Below are positions 44,838-55,151 of a stretch of 64,000 bases of DNA, one piece after another (position 1 is the first letter of the stretch; each line of letters opens with the position of its first letter). This DNA is from CAWJFJ01 sp963800065 (GTDB taxonomy: Bacteria > Actinomycetota > Acidimicrobiia > Acidimicrobiales > UBA8190): contig CAWCZO010000007.1 of NCBI GenBank assembly GCA_963800065.1, forward strand, positions 259,697 to 323,696, written 5' to 3'. Below the pieces are notes generated by a model that ran no database searches, had not been told where the DNA came from, and was given only the letters and a program-made list of their open reading frames with translations. Position numbers and translations under genes: made by a program.

Positions 44838-45485
44838 ATGGCGCGCTACACCGGGCCCGTCTGCCGTCTGTGCCGGCGGGAGCGGACCAAACTGTTCTTG
44901 AAGGGCGAGCGTTGCTACTCGCTCAAGTGCCCTGTCAGCGACGCGGTGAGCGACCGCCACTCGCGGGCGTACCCGCCCGGTGAGCACGGCCGGGACCGCA
45001 TGCGGCAGGGATCGGAGTACCTGGCCCAGTTGCGTGAGAAGCAGAAGGCACGGCGCATCTACGGCGTCCTGGAGAAGCAGTTCCGGATCGTCTACGCCGA
45101 GGCCAACCGCCAGCCCGGGATCACCGGCGAGAACCTCCTGCGGCTTCTCGAGCTCCGGCTGGACAACGTCGCCTTCCGGGCCACCTGGGGAGCGAGCCGG
45201 TCGCAAGCCAGGCAGCTGGTCCGCCACGGGCACGTCCTCGTCAACGGCAAGCGGGTGACCATACCCAGCTACCGGGTCCGTGAGGGCGACGTCGTGGCCT
45301 TGAAGCCCTCGGCCCGCGAGATGTACGTCGTCCGGCGCAATCTCGACACCCTCGACCGGCAGCTCCCGCTCTGGCTCGAGGCCGGCGAAGGCCGTCTCTC
45401 GGTGCGGGTGACCTCCCTGCCGCAGCGCGAGCACATCGACGAGCCGCTGCGCGAGTCCCTGATCGTCGAGCTCTACTCGAAGTAG
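44838..45485 (+). CDS. rpsD: Ribosomal protein S4, zinc-binding type
   Basis: Intact 215-residue assembly initiator. The N-terminus keeps four Cys (CRLCRRE and CYSLKCP) for zinc. The S4 RNA-binding domain is LRLDNVAFRATWGASRSQAR followed by HVLVNGKRVTIPSY. The ATG at 44838 follows GGAAGGGAG. Confidence 0.97.
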   Translation: MARYTGPVCRLCRRERTKLFLKGERCYSLKCPVSDAVSDRHSRAYPPGEHGRDRMRQGSEYLAQLREKQKARRIYGVLEKQFRIVYAEANRQPGITGENLLRLLELRLDNVAFRATWGASRSQARQLVRHGHVLVNGKRVTIPSYRVREGDVVALKPSAREMYVVRRNLDTLDRQLPLWLEAGEGRLSVRVTSLPQREHIDEPLRESLIVELYSK

Positions 45486-45581
45486 CCCCTGTTCCCGATC
45501 GACGCCGTCCGGACACCGGAGGCGTCACCGTCGAGTCCGACCTCCCGAAAACTTAACCGACCACCTGCAGGAGCGATCCAG

Positions 45582-46520
45582 ATGCTCATCATTCAGCGAC
45601 CCACCGTCGAGGCCGTCGGCGAGGAAGAGGGGAGCCGTCAGCGGTTCGCCATCAGTCCTCTCGAGCCGGGGTTCGGGCACACCCTCGGCAATTCGATCCG
45701 CCGGACCCTGCTCTCCTCCATTCCCGGCGCGGCCGTCACCCAGGTCCGGTTCGACGACGCCCTCCACGAGTTCACCGTTCTGCCCGGGGTGAAGGAGGAC
45801 ATCACCGATGTCATCCTCAACCTGAAGGACATCGTCCTCCGGGTGCACAGCGACGACCCGGTGACGCTGCGGTGCGACAAGCGGGGACCGGCCGACGTCA
45901 CGGCGGCCGACCTCCAGTTGACCGCCGACGTGGAGGTCCTCAACCCCGAGCTGCCGGTGGCCACCCTGAACGCCAAGGGCCGCCTGGCCATGGACGTCAC
46001 CGTGGAGCGTGGTCGTGGCTACGTCTCGGCCGAGCGCAACAAGCGCTCGAGCACGATCGGCGTCATCCCGGTCGACTCCATCTTCTCCCCGGTACGGCGG
46101 GTGGCCTTCTCCGTGGAGCCGGTCCGGGTGGAGCAGTCCACCGACTTCGACCGGCTCGTCCTCGACATCGAGACGGACGGGTCCCTGACCCCGCGCGAGG
46201 CGTTGGCGTCGGCCGGCGACACCCTTCGGTCCCTGGTGGGCCTGGTGGCCGATCTCGAGGACGAGCCCCAGGGCCTCGAGCTGGGCGAGGTGGGTACCTC
46301 GACCAGCGGGTCGCCCGATCTCGACCTCCCCATCGAGGACCTCGACCTCTCGGAACGGCCGCGCAACTGCCTCAAGCGGGCCCAGGTCAACACCATCGGG
46401 GAATTGGTCGAACGGACGGCCGACGACCTTCTGGCCATCACCAACTTCGGACAGAAGTCGCTCGACGAGGTCATCCAGCGCCTCGACGAGCGGGGGCTGT
46501 CCCTGCGCGTCAAGGACTGA
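45582..46520 (+). CDS. rpoA: RNA polymerase alpha subunit
   Basis: Intact 312-residue subunit. The N-terminal assembly domain includes PLEPGFGHTLGNSIRRTLLS. A flexible linker follows, and the C-terminal domain (LSERPRNCLKRAQVNTIGEL; ITNFGQKSLDEVIQRL) contacts UP elements and activators. The ATG at 45582 lies 96 bases after rpsD. Confidence 0.97.
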   Translation: MLIIQRPTVEAVGEEEGSRQRFAISPLEPGFGHTLGNSIRRTLLSSIPGAAVTQVRFDDALHEFTVLPGVKEDITDVILNLKDIVLRVHSDDPVTLRCDKRGPADVTAADLQLTADVEVLNPELPVATLNAKGRLAMDVTVERGRGYVSAERNKRSSTIGVIPVDSIFSPVRRVAFSVEPVRVEQSTDFDRLVLDIETDGSLTPREALASAGDTLRSLVGLVADLEDEPQGLELGEVGTSTSGSPDLDLPIEDLDLSERPRNCLKRAQVNTIGELVERTADDLLAITNFGQKSLDEVIQRLDERGLSLRVKD

Positions 46521-46525
46521 AGGCC

Positions 46526-46879
46526 GTGCGTGGCACCCCCCGCAAGGGCCGGCGCATGGGTGGTGACGCCGCCCACGAGAAGGCCATGGTCGGCAACCTC
46601 GTGGCGTCCCTGATCGCCGCCGAGTCCCTGGTGACGACGGAGGCCAAGGCCAAGGCCCTGCGCCCGGTGGTCGAGAAGTGCATCACGGCGGCGCGCAAGG
46701 GCGGCGTCCACCGCCAGCGCCAGGTGGTGGCGCTGATCCGGGACAAGGACATGGCCCACAAGCTCTTCGAGGAGATCGGGCCCCGGTACACGGACCGGCC
46801 CGGCGGCTACACCCGGATCCTGAAGCTCGGGCCCCGCCTGGGCGACAGCGCGCCCATGGCGCGCATCGAGTTCGTTTGA
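46526..46879 (+). CDS. rplQ: Ribosomal protein L17
   Basis: Intact 117-residue protein (RGTPRKGRRMGGDAAHEKAM; LVASLIAAESLVTTEAKAKA; GPRYTDRPGGYTRILKLGPR). The GTG at 46526 is chosen because RGTPRKGRR corresponds to the family start. It overlaps truA by four bases. Confidence 0.96.
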   Translation: MRGTPRKGRRMGGDAAHEKAMVGNLVASLIAAESLVTTEAKAKALRPVVEKCITAARKGGVHRQRQVVALIRDKDMAHKLFEEIGPRYTDRPGGYTRILKLGPRLGDSAPMARIEFV

Positions 46880-47757
46880 CGCTGTTCGACCCCCCCGACG
46901 CCCAGGGCGGCGCCGTGCCAGGGGGGGACGGTGACCGGACGGACGGGGGCGAAGGCGACCCCGACCGGCTCCGGCTCCGCCTGGTGGTGGCCTACGACGG
47001 GGCCGGTTTCCGGGGGTTCGCGGCGCAGCCCGGGCAGCGCACCGTGGCCGGCGAGCTCGGCCGGGCTCTCTCCACCGCCCTGCGCCAGCCCGTCGACCTG
47101 ACCTGTGCGGGCCGGACCGACGCCGGGGTCCATGCCGCCGGGCAGGTCGTCCACACCGACGTGGTGGGCCCGGTGGACACCGTGAGCCTCGTCCGGGCCG
47201 TGAACGCCATGGTGGGACCGGCGGTGGTGGTGCGGACCGCCGCCGTGGCCCCGCCGGGCTTCGACGCCCGCCGGTCGGCCCGGGCCCGGCGGTACCGGTA
47301 CCTCATCCTCCAGGGCGACGGTCCCGATCCCCTCCTGGCCCCGATGGCGTGGCACGTCCGCGACCCCCTGGACATGCGGGCCATGGCGGCCGGGGCCGAC
47401 GCTCTGCTCGGCGAGCACGACTTCCGTGCCTTCTGTCGCCGTCCCCCGGGCACCGCTCCGGGAGACCCCATCAACCGGCGCGTCCTTGACGCCACCTGGC
47501 GGCAGGAGCCCTGGGCACCGGGCGGGCTGAGCGACGACGCCCGGCTGCTCCGGTTCGACATCTCGGCCCGGTCGTTCTGCCATCAGATGGTCCGCACCAT
47601 CGTCGGGACCCTCGCCGACGTCGGCCGGGGCCGTCGGCGGGCGTCGGACGTGACGTGGATGCTCACCTCCGGTGACCGCTCACAGGGCGTGACCCTGGCC
47701 CCGCCCCACGGGCTCAGCCTCCTCTCGGTGGACTACGCCGGTTCCGACGGGGCGTGA
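46876..47757 (+). CDS. truA: tRNA pseudouridine synthase A
   Basis: Forms pseudouridine at positions 38-40 of tRNA anticodon arms. The catalytic Asp is in CAGRTDAGVHAAGQVVH. RLVVAYDGAGFRGFAAQPGQ, ARRYRYLI and SFCHQMVRTIVGTLADVGRG are also canonical. The frame is intact. The TTG at 46876 overlaps the rplQ stop; a GTG at 46915 is possible, since the first 30 residues are not conserved. truA after rplQ is the common actinobacterial order. Confidence 0.93.
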   Translation: MTLFDPPDAQGGAVPGGDGDRTDGGEGDPDRLRLRLVVAYDGAGFRGFAAQPGQRTVAGELGRALSTALRQPVDLTCAGRTDAGVHAAGQVVHTDVVGPVDTVSLVRAVNAMVGPAVVVRTAAVAPPGFDARRSARARRYRYLILQGDGPDPLLAPMAWHVRDPLDMRAMAAGADALLGEHDFRAFCRRPPGTAPGDPINRRVLDATWRQEPWAPGGLSDDARLLRFDISARSFCHQMVRTIVGTLADVGRGRRRASDVTWMLTSGDRSQGVTLAPPHGLSLLSVDYAGSDGA

Positions 47758-47805
47758 CCGGTGGCGGCCGGAACGGGACGCCACCTGGGATTTCCCCCGC
47801 GGAGC

Positions 47806-47835
47806 TTGCCCGGTTCCCCGTCCACCATCTAGTGT
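47806..47835 (+). promoter_or_regulatory. Promoter of the rplM-rpsI operon
   Basis: TTGCCC (47806-47811) and TAGTGT (47830-47835) with an 18-base spacer, followed by a structured leader of about 110 bases. Confidence 0.5.
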
Positions 47836-47848
47836 GAGAGGTCCGTCT

Positions 47849-47914
47849 GGTGACGGGGACGGGTCGTTTCCGTCACCGCTCAGCGGTGCCGGTCCTGGTC
47901 AGGGCTGGCACCGC
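47849..47914 (+). promoter_or_regulatory. Structured leader upstream of rplM (L13 leader candidate)
   Basis: Two perfect 8-bp hairpins lie in tandem: GGTGACGG / CCGTCACC (47849-47877) and GCGGTGCC / GGCACCGC (47883-47914). They sit between the promoter and the rplM start. L13 leaders before rplM-rpsI are known from Firmicutes; I have not matched this one to that consensus. Confidence 0.45.
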
Positions 47915-47951
47915 GGTCGGCCCAACCGCGAACAACGATCAAGGACCCCGC

Positions 47952-48401
47952 GTGCGCACGTTCTCGCCGAGACCCGTGGACATCAACCGGACATGGCACG
48001 TCGTCGACGCCGACGGCATGGTGCTCGGGCGGCTGGCCACCCAGGTGGCGACCGTCCTGCGGGGCAAGCACAAGCCGATCTTCGCCCCCCATGTCGACAC
48101 CGGCGACCACGTCATCGTGGTCAACGCGGCCAAGATCGTCATGAGCGCCGGGAAGGCGGACAAGAAGTTCGTCTACCGCCACAGCGGCTACCCCGGTGGG
48201 CTCAAGACGGCCAGCTACGCCGACCTCCTCGTCACCCGTCCCGAGGAAGTGGTGCGGCGGGCCGTCCGCGGCATGCTGCCCCGCAACCGGCTCGGTCGTC
48301 AGCAGCTGTCCAAGCTCAAGGTCTACGCCGGCCCCGATCACCCGCACGAGGCCCAGCAACCACAGGTCCTCGACGTCCCCGGCGCCCGCACCCGGACCTA
48401 G
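47952..48401 (+). CDS. rplM: Ribosomal protein L13
   Basis: Intact 149-residue early-assembly protein (INRTWHVVDADGMVLGRLAT; AAKIVMSAGKADKKFVYRHS; VRGMLPRNRLGRQQLSKLKV). The GTG at 47952 follows AAGGA; the frame is open further upstream, but that part would be the leader. Confidence 0.96.
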   Translation: MRTFSPRPVDINRTWHVVDADGMVLGRLATQVATVLRGKHKPIFAPHVDTGDHVIVVNAAKIVMSAGKADKKFVYRHSGYPGGLKTASYADLLVTRPEEVVRRAVRGMLPRNRLGRQQLSKLKVYAGPDHPHEAQQPQVLDVPGARTRT

Positions 48402-48443
48402 AACGCCCCTCCCCGGGCGACTCGAAAGGACAAGGAACCCCAC

Positions 48444-48854
48444 GTGTCGACGAAGCCGAAGCTCCCCGCCCCGCTCAGCCAGACGACGGGACGCCGCAAG
48501 AGGGCGGTGGCCCGCGTCCGGGTCCGGGCCGGCCAGGGGACCATCACGGTCAACCGCAAGCCCATCGAGCAGTACTTCACCTCCGCCACCCACCGCATGG
48601 TGGTGACCGAGCCGTTGCGGCTGACGAACCTGGCCGAGGGCTACGACGTCGACGCCACCATCGACGGTGGCGGGGTCTCGGGCCAGGCGGGTGCCCTGCG
48701 GCTGGGCATCGCCCGTTCGATCCTCGAGCTCGACCCCGAGCTGCGCCCGACCCTCAAGAAGGCCGGCCTCCTGACCCGCGACGCCCGCGAGAAGGAGAGC
48801 AAGAAGTACGGCCTCAAGAAGGCCCGCAAGGCGCCGCAGTACTCGAAGCGGTAG
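48444..48854 (+). CDS. rpsI: Ribosomal protein S9
   Basis: Intact 136-residue protein whose C-terminal tail reaches the P site (GRRKRAVARVRVRAGQGTIT; GGGVSGQAGALRLGIARSIL; ending KAPQYSKR). The GTG at 48444 follows AAAGGACAAGGA. Confidence 0.97.
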   Translation: MSTKPKLPAPLSQTTGRRKRAVARVRVRAGQGTITVNRKPIEQYFTSATHRMVVTEPLRLTNLAEGYDVDATIDGGGVSGQAGALRLGIARSILELDPELRPTLKKAGLLTRDAREKESKKYGLKKARKAPQYSKR

Positions 48855-48860
48855 TCGGCC

Positions 48861-50221
48861 GTGGGTGTCCGGTTCGGCACCGACGGCATCCGTGGTGTCG
48901 CCAACGCCGAGCTCGGAGCGGAGCTGGTCCTCGCCCTCGGCCGGGCCACGGCACGAGCGCTGCCGGCCCGGACCTTCCTCGTCGCCCGGGACACACGGCG
49001 GTCGGGACCACTCCTCCAGGCCGCCCTCTCGGCCGGCCTGGCCAGTGAGGGCGCCGACGTCGTCGACCTCGGTGTCCTGCCCACCCCCGGCGTCGCCTGG
49101 CACTGCGCCTCGCGGCGTCTCCCGGGGGCGGTGATCTCGGCCTCGCACAACCCGTTCGCCGACAACGGGGTGAAGCTCTTCGCCACCGGAGGCCTGAAGC
49201 TGCCCGACGCCGCCGAGGCGGCCGTCGAGGAGGAGCTCGACCGCGTCCTTCGGTCGGCGGTCCGTGGCCCGCGGTCACCGACCGGTCACGCTGTCGGTCG
49301 TCTCTCGTCCGACCCGGACGCCGCCGACGGCTACGTCGAGCACCTGGTGGCGGCGCTCGAGGGCCGCTCTCTGGAAGGGATGCGGGTGGTGGTCGACTGC
49401 GCCAACGGCGCCGCCTCGTCCATCGCCCCCGTCGTCCTCGAGCGCCTGGGGGCGACCGTCGATGCCATCGCCTGCGAACCCGACGGGACGAACATCAACG
49501 ACGGCTGCGGGTCGACCCACCCCGAACGCGTCGGCGCCGCCGTGGTGGCGAGCGGCGCGGCGGTCGGCCTGGCGCTCGACGGCGACGCCGACCGGCTGGT
49601 GGCCGTGGACCACACCGGCGACGGCCACCACCGGGGACGAGCTCCTGGCCCTCTTCGCCACCGACCTGGCCGGGCGCGGACGCCTGGCCGGCAACACCGT
49701 GGTGGTGACGGTCATGTCGAATCTCGGTTTCCGCCTGGCCATGGACGAGAAGGGGATCGCCGTCCGGGAGACACCGATCGGCGACCGGTACGTCCTCGAG
49801 GAGCTGAACGCCGACGGGTCTGACCCTCGGTGGCGAGCAGTCGGGACATCTCGTCTTCCGCGAGCTGGCCACCACCGGCGACGGCATTCTCACCGCCGTC
49901 CTCCTCCTCGATCTGCTCCGGCGCACCGGGCGACCGCTCGCCGAGCTGGTCTCGGAGGTCATGCGGCGGCTGCCCCAGGTCCTCGTCAACGTCCCCGCCG
50001 TCGATCCGGCCCAGGTGGTGGAGAGCGCCGAGGTCCAGGCGGAGGTGGCGGCGGTGACCGGCGAGCTCGGCGACCGCGGCCGAGTCCTCCTGCGGGCCAG
50101 CGGGACGGAGCCTCTGGTCCGGGTCATGGTCGAAGCGACCGACGAGGATCTCGCCCACGCCGTGGTGGCGCGGCTGGCCGCCGTCGTGGAACGCGCCGCT
50201 TCGGTCCCGAGCACGCCGTAG
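48861..50221 (+). CDS. glmM: Phosphoglucosamine mutase, two +1 breaks
   Basis: Interconverts glucosamine-6- and -1-phosphate for UDP-GlcNAc. The phosphoserine loop is GAVISASHNPFADNGVKLF, the metal loop is LALDGDADRLVAVD, and the sugar-phosphate loop is RASGTEPLVRVMVEA. The GTG at 48861 is followed by GVRFGTDGIRGVANAELG. An extra C near 49637 and an extra T near 49820 (before LTLGGEQSGHLVF) divide it into three frames. Repaired length is about 453 residues, normal. It sits between rpsI and glmS, so both amino-sugar steps are adjacent. Confidence 0.95.
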
Positions 50222-50230
50222 CCTGGGCCT

Positions 50231-52080
50231 ATGTGCGGCATCATCGGAGCCACGGGCGATCACGGCGTCCTCGATCTCCTCCTCGACGGCCTGGAGCGGC
50301 TCGAGTACCGGGGATACGACTCGGCCGGCGTCGCCCTCGACTACAGCGGCGGCCTCTACCGGGCCCGGGCGGCGACGGGGACCCGCTCGCTCGAAGACCT
50401 CCGGAAGGTCGTCGAGAACGCCCCACCGGGGTGACGGCGGGGATCGGCCACACCCGGTGGGCCACCCACGGTCACCCGACGGAGATGAACGCCCACCCCC
50501 ATCTGGACTGCAGCGGCCGGGTGGCGGTCGTCCACAACGGGATCATCGAGAACTGGCGCGAGCTGGCCGCCCGGCTGCGCCAGAGTGGTCACGTGCTGGC
50601 GTCGGACACCGACACGGAGGTGTTCGCCCATCTCGTCGAGGAGGAGATGAGGTCGGGACTGTCACTGGCCAACGCCGTCCGCTCGGCGTTGCGCGATGTC
50701 CGGGGGGCCTTCGCCCTGGCCGTGCTGGCGGCGTCGGAGCCGGGGACGATCGTGGCCGCCGAACGCGTCTCCCCCCTGGTGGTGGGGATGGGCGAAGGCG
50801 ACAATCCCCTGGCCCTGCTGGCCTCGGACATCCCGGCGCTCCTCGGGCACACCCGGCGGTTCTGGGTCCTCGACGACGACCAGGTGGTGGAGCTGCGGCC
50901 CGGTTCGATGCGGGTGACGACTCTCGCCGGCAAGGTGGTCGAGCCGACCGAGCTGAAGATCGACTGGGACATGGCGGCCGCCGAGAAGGGGGGGTACCCC
51001 GATTTCATGGGGAAGGAGATCCACGAGCAGCCCCGGGCGGTGGCCGACACCCTCCTCGGTCGGCTCCTCCCCGACGGGACCATCGGGCTCGACGAATTGC
51101 GGATCACCCCCGACGACCTGCGCGAGATCGACAAGGTCTTCATCGTCGCCTGCGGCACGAGCTATCACGCCGGGATGGTGGCCAAGTACGCCATCGAGCG
51201 CTGGGCCCGACTGCCGACCGAGATCGACATCGCCTCGGAGTTCCGTTACCGGGACCCCGTCCTCGACCGCCGGACACTCGTCGTCGGGGTCAGCCAGTCG
51301 GGCGAGACCATCGACACCCTCCAGGCCATGACCGAGGCGCGGCAGTGGGACGCCAAGGTGCTCGTCATCTCCAACGTGGTGGATTCGTCGATGGCCCGGG
51401 TGGCCGACGGGGTCCTCTACACCCACGCCGGTCCCGAGGTGGGAGTGGCGTCGACGAAGACCCACCTCTCCCAGATCGTCGCCCTGGAGCTCCTGGCGCT
51501 GTACCTGGCCCAGCTGCGCGGGACGTTGGCCCCCGACGAGGCCCGCCACCTCTTCGCCAAGATGGCCGAGCTCCCGGGGCTCATCGAAACGGTCCTGGCC
51601 CGAGAGGACGCCGTCGCCGCCGTCGCCGGCCGCTTCACGACGACGCGCGACTTCTTCTTCCTCGGTCGCCACGTCGGCTTCCCCGTCGCCCTCGAGGGCG
51701 CGCTCAAGCTGAAGGAGCTCTCGTACCTGCGGGCCGAGGGCTATCCGGCCGGCGAGCTCAAGCACGGGCCCATCGCCCTCATCGAGCCGGGCACGGTGGT
51801 GGTGGCGGTGGCCACGCGGACGCGGCTGTGGGACAAGATGATGTCGAACATCGCCGAGGTCCGCAGCCGGGGGGCCACCGTGATCCTGGTGGCCAACGAC
51901 GGCGACGAGGAGACGGCGGCGGAGGCCGACGAGGTCCTCTGGGTGCCGGCCACCGAACCGCTCTTCGCCCCCGTGGTGGACGTGATCCCGCTCCAGCTCT
52001 TCGCCTACCATCTCGCCGCCCTCCACGGTCTCGACGTCGACCGCCCCCGCAACCTGGCCAAGACCGTCACGGTGGAGTGA
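50231..52080 (+). CDS. glmS: Glucosamine-fructose-6-phosphate aminotransferase, one break
   Basis: Makes glucosamine-6-phosphate from fructose-6-phosphate and glutamine. The glutaminase Cys is the first residue after Met (MCGIIGATGDHGVLDLLLDG). HTRWATHGHPTEMNAHPH and NGIIENWREL follow. Two SIS domains contain ACGTSYHAGMVAKYAIERWA, VGVSQSGETIDTLQAMTEAR and the C-terminal LAKTVTVE. A base appears missing in the C run near 50424 (ENAP-TGVTAG), which creates a false stop at 50434. Repaired length is about 616 residues. Confidence 0.96.
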
Positions 52081-52101
52081 CGGCGCCGACGAGCGTGGTC
52101 G

Positions 52102-52484
52102 ATGCAGCGACGTGTCCGCGGCATCGGGGTGGACGCCGTCGACGTGGCCCGCTTCCGGACGGTCCTCGGGCGCCGTCCTGGGCTGGCCCGCCGCCTCTTC
52201 ACCGAGGCCGAGCGTGCCTACGCCGAGTCGGGGAACGGATCCCGGCCCCCGGCTGGCGGCGCGCTTCGCGGCCAAGGAGGCGGTCCTGAAGGCTCTCGGG
52301 GTCGGCATCGGCGCCGCCGACGTTCCCCGACGTCGAGGTCGTCCGCGACCCACGACGGGGCGCCCCGCCTGGCCCTGGCTGGTCGGGCCGCCGCGCTGGC
52401 CACCGACCGCGGGATCCGGGCTGGCACGTCTCGCTCTCCCACACCGACCTGGTCGCCGTGGCCAGCGTGGTGGCCGAGAGGTGA
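52102..52484 (+). CDS. acpS: Holo-[acyl-carrier-protein] synthase, frame-broken
   Basis: Attaches phosphopantetheine to ACP. The metal-binding start IGVDAVDVARFRTVL and the second signature ARFAAKEAVLKALGVGIGAA, then WHVSLSHTD, are typical of the AcpS group. They lie in three frames, with breaks near 52243, 52322 and 52417. The stop TGA at 52482-52484 gives about 127 residues, the usual size. The gene lies between glmS and nnr, as in many actinobacteria. Confidence 0.85.
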
Positions 52485-52487
52485 CGC

Positions 52488-53882
52488 GTGAAGCCCGTCG
52501 TCACCGTGGCCGAGATGCGTGCCATCGACGAGGAGGCCGCGGCCACCGTGGACCACTCCGTGCTCGTGGACCGGGCCGGGACAGCCGTCGCCGCCTCGGC
52601 CCTGCGCCTGCTCGGCGGCGCCTACGGCCGTCGGGTCGTGGTGGTCGCCGGCAAGGGCTCCAACGGTGCCGACGGCCGGGTGGCCGCGGCCCGCCTGCGC
52701 CGGCGCGGCGCCCGGGTGGACGTGGTCGAGGCGGCCGACGCACCCGACCGCATCCCCCGCGACGGCGGCGTCGACCTGGTCGTCGACGCCGCCTACGGGA
52801 CCGGGTTCCGGGGGACCTACCGGGCCCCTTCGGTCCCCGCCGGCGTCCCGGTCCTGGCCGTGGACATCCCCTCGGGCGTCGACGGCGACACCGGGGAGGC
52901 CTGCGGCGAACCGCTGCGGGCCGACGTCACCGTCACCTTCGCGGCGCTGAAGCCGGGCCTGCTCCAGGGGGACGGGCCCCTCCTGGCCGGGGCGGTGGAG
53001 GTGGTCGACATCGGTCTCGACGTCGGACCGGGCCCGGCTCTGGCTGGTGGAGGACGCCGACGTGGCCCGGCTGCTGCCCGTCCGGGCCCGCGACTCCTAC
53101 AAGTGGCAGTCGGCCGTGGCCGTCATCGCCGGGTCGCCGGGCATGACCGGGGCGGCCGAGCTCTGCGCCCATGCCGCCTACCGCGCCGGTGCCGGCATGG
53201 TCCGGCTGGGGGTGCCCGGGGCCGACCCGGCACTGCTCACCGCCGGCGAGGCCGTCGCCACCGAGCTCGCCTCCGTCGGCTGGGCGCGTCGCCGCCCTCG
53301 AGATGGTGACCCGGTGCCGCTCCCTCGTCGTCGGGCCCGGCCTCGGCCGCGCCGAGGACACCGCCGCCGAGGTCCGCACCCTGGTGGCCGCGGCCCCCGT
53401 CCCCGTCGTGGTCGACGCCGACGGCCTGGTGGCCCTTGGGACCGGCGACCGAGATGGCCGAGGTGGTCGGGCGGCCCCGGGCGGTCCGCTGCGTCCTCAC
53501 CCCCCACGACGGCGAGTTCGCCCGGCCTGGCCGGCGGCGCCGCCGGGGGCCGACCGGATCGAGGCGGCGCGGTCCCTGGCGCGGCGCTGCCGGCGCCGTC
53601 GTCCTCCTGAAGGGCCCCACCACGGTGGTGGCCGAGCCCGGGGGCACCGCCCTCCTCGTCACCGCCGGGTCGCCCCGCCTGGCCACGGCCGGACCGGCGA
53701 CGTCCTCTCGGGCGCCATCGGGGCCTTCGTGGCCCGCGGGCTCCCGCTCTTCGAGGCGGCCGGCCTGGCCGCCCACGTCCACGGACGGGCCGCCGCCCTC
53801 GGCCCGCCCGAGGGCCTGGTGGCCGGGGACCTGGCCGACCTCCTCGGCCGCTGGCTGTCGGACGTGCCCGGCCCGTGGTTGA
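52488..53882 (+). CDS. nnr: Bifunctional NAD(P)H-hydrate epimerase/dehydratase, several breaks
   Basis: Repairs hydrated NAD(P)H. The N-terminal epimerase (YjeF_N) part is VVVVAGKGSNGADGRVAAAR with VDAAYGTGFRG and VDIPSGVDGDTGEA. The C-terminal ADP-dependent dehydratase part has KWQSAVAVIAGSPGMTGAAE, VVGPGLGR, VDADGLVAL, LTPHDGEFARL and GTGDVLSGAIGAFVA. Breaks are inferred near 53042, 53287, 53447, 53522, 53570 and 53693. The TGA at 53880-53882 overlaps the next gene's start. Repaired length is about 460 residues. The GTG at 52488 lies just after acpS. Confidence 0.85.
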
Positions 53883-55139
53883 GCGACCGGCCCCGGTGCC
53901 CCGGCCGCCGCACCCGACGCGCCCGGCCTGGGCCGAGGTCGACCTGGCCGCCGTCCGCCACAACGCCCGCCTGCTGCGCCGTCTCGCCGCCCCCGCCGCT
54001 CTCTGCGCCGTGGTGAAGGCCGACGCCTACGGCCACGGCGCCGTGGCCGTGGCCCGGGCCGCCCTCGAGGGCGGGGCCGACCTGGTTGGCCGTCGCCCTC
54101 GTCGAGGAGGGCGTGGCCCTGCGCGACGCCGGCATCGACGCCCCCGTCCTCGTGCTCTCGGAGCCCACCGGCCGAGGCCATGGGCGAGGTCGTGCGAGCG
54201 CCGCCTCACCCCCACCGCTCTACACCGGCGGACGGGGTGGCCGCCGCCGCCGCGCGGCGGCCGCCGCCGCCGGCACCGGCGCTCGGGGTCCACGTGAAGG
54301 TGGACACCGGCATGCACCGGGTGGGGGCCGACGCCGGCCGACCTGGTCGTCCGTCGTGGCCGCCGTCGACGCCGCGCCGGGCCTGCGCTTCGACGCCCTC
54401 TGGACCCATCTCTCCGTGGCCGACGAGGTCGACGACGACGACCGGGCCTTCACCGCCGAGCAGCTCCGGCTCTTCGACCGCGCGCCGTGCGCCGCGCTGG
54501 CCGCCGCCGGCCTCGATCCGCCCATGGTCCACGTGGCCAACTCCGCCGGGGCCATCGCCTACCCCGCGGCCCGTCTCGACATGGTCCGCTGCGGGATCGC
54601 CCTCTACGGGGTCGTCCCGACGCCCGCCCTCGACCCCGTCCTGGCCGCCGACCCCGCCGTCGCCGGGCGAGCTCCTGCGCCCGGTCCTGTCCTGCGCGTC
54701 CGCGGTCTCGCTTCGTCCGGACGCTCGACGCCGGGGAACGCCCCTCCTACGGCCGCCGCCGTCCGCCTGCGGACCGCGCTCGTCGTCGCCACCGTCCCCA
54801 TCGGCTACGCCGACGGCGTCCCCCGGCGCTACTTCACCGCCGGGGGTACCGTGCTCGTCGGCGGTCGCCGTCGCCCGCTGGCCGGTACGGTCACCATGGA
54901 CCAGATCGTGGTCGACTGCGGGCCCGACGCCTCGGTGTCGGTGGGCGACGAGGTGGTGCTGATCGGCCGCGCAGGGCGACGGCGATCGCTGACGGTCCAG
55001 GACTGGGCCGATCGTCCTCGGCACCATCGGGAACGAGGTGCTCACCGAGATCGGGTCACGGGTGCCCCGGGTGGTGGTCGACACCGAGTCCGACGCGGGC
55101 GAAAGGGCGCCCGGTGCCAGGAGCCGAGCGCGAAGCTGA
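53875..55139 (+). CDS. alr: Alanine racemase, several breaks
   Basis: PLP enzyme giving D-alanine for peptidoglycan. The PLP-binding Lys is in LCAVVKADAYGHGAVAVARA and the catalytic Tyr in GYADGVPRRY and the following segments. AWAEVDLAAVRHNARLLRRL, VHVKVDTGMHRVGADA, RCGIALYGVVPTPALDPVL and LAGTVTMDQIVVDCGPDA are standard. Breaks are inferred near 54087, 54172, 54232, 54340, 54665, 54985 and 55017. The likely end is TGA at 55137-55139 after ARSRARS. The GTG at 53875 overlaps the nnr end. Confidence 0.87.
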
Positions 55140-55151
55140 TGAAGACGCAGG

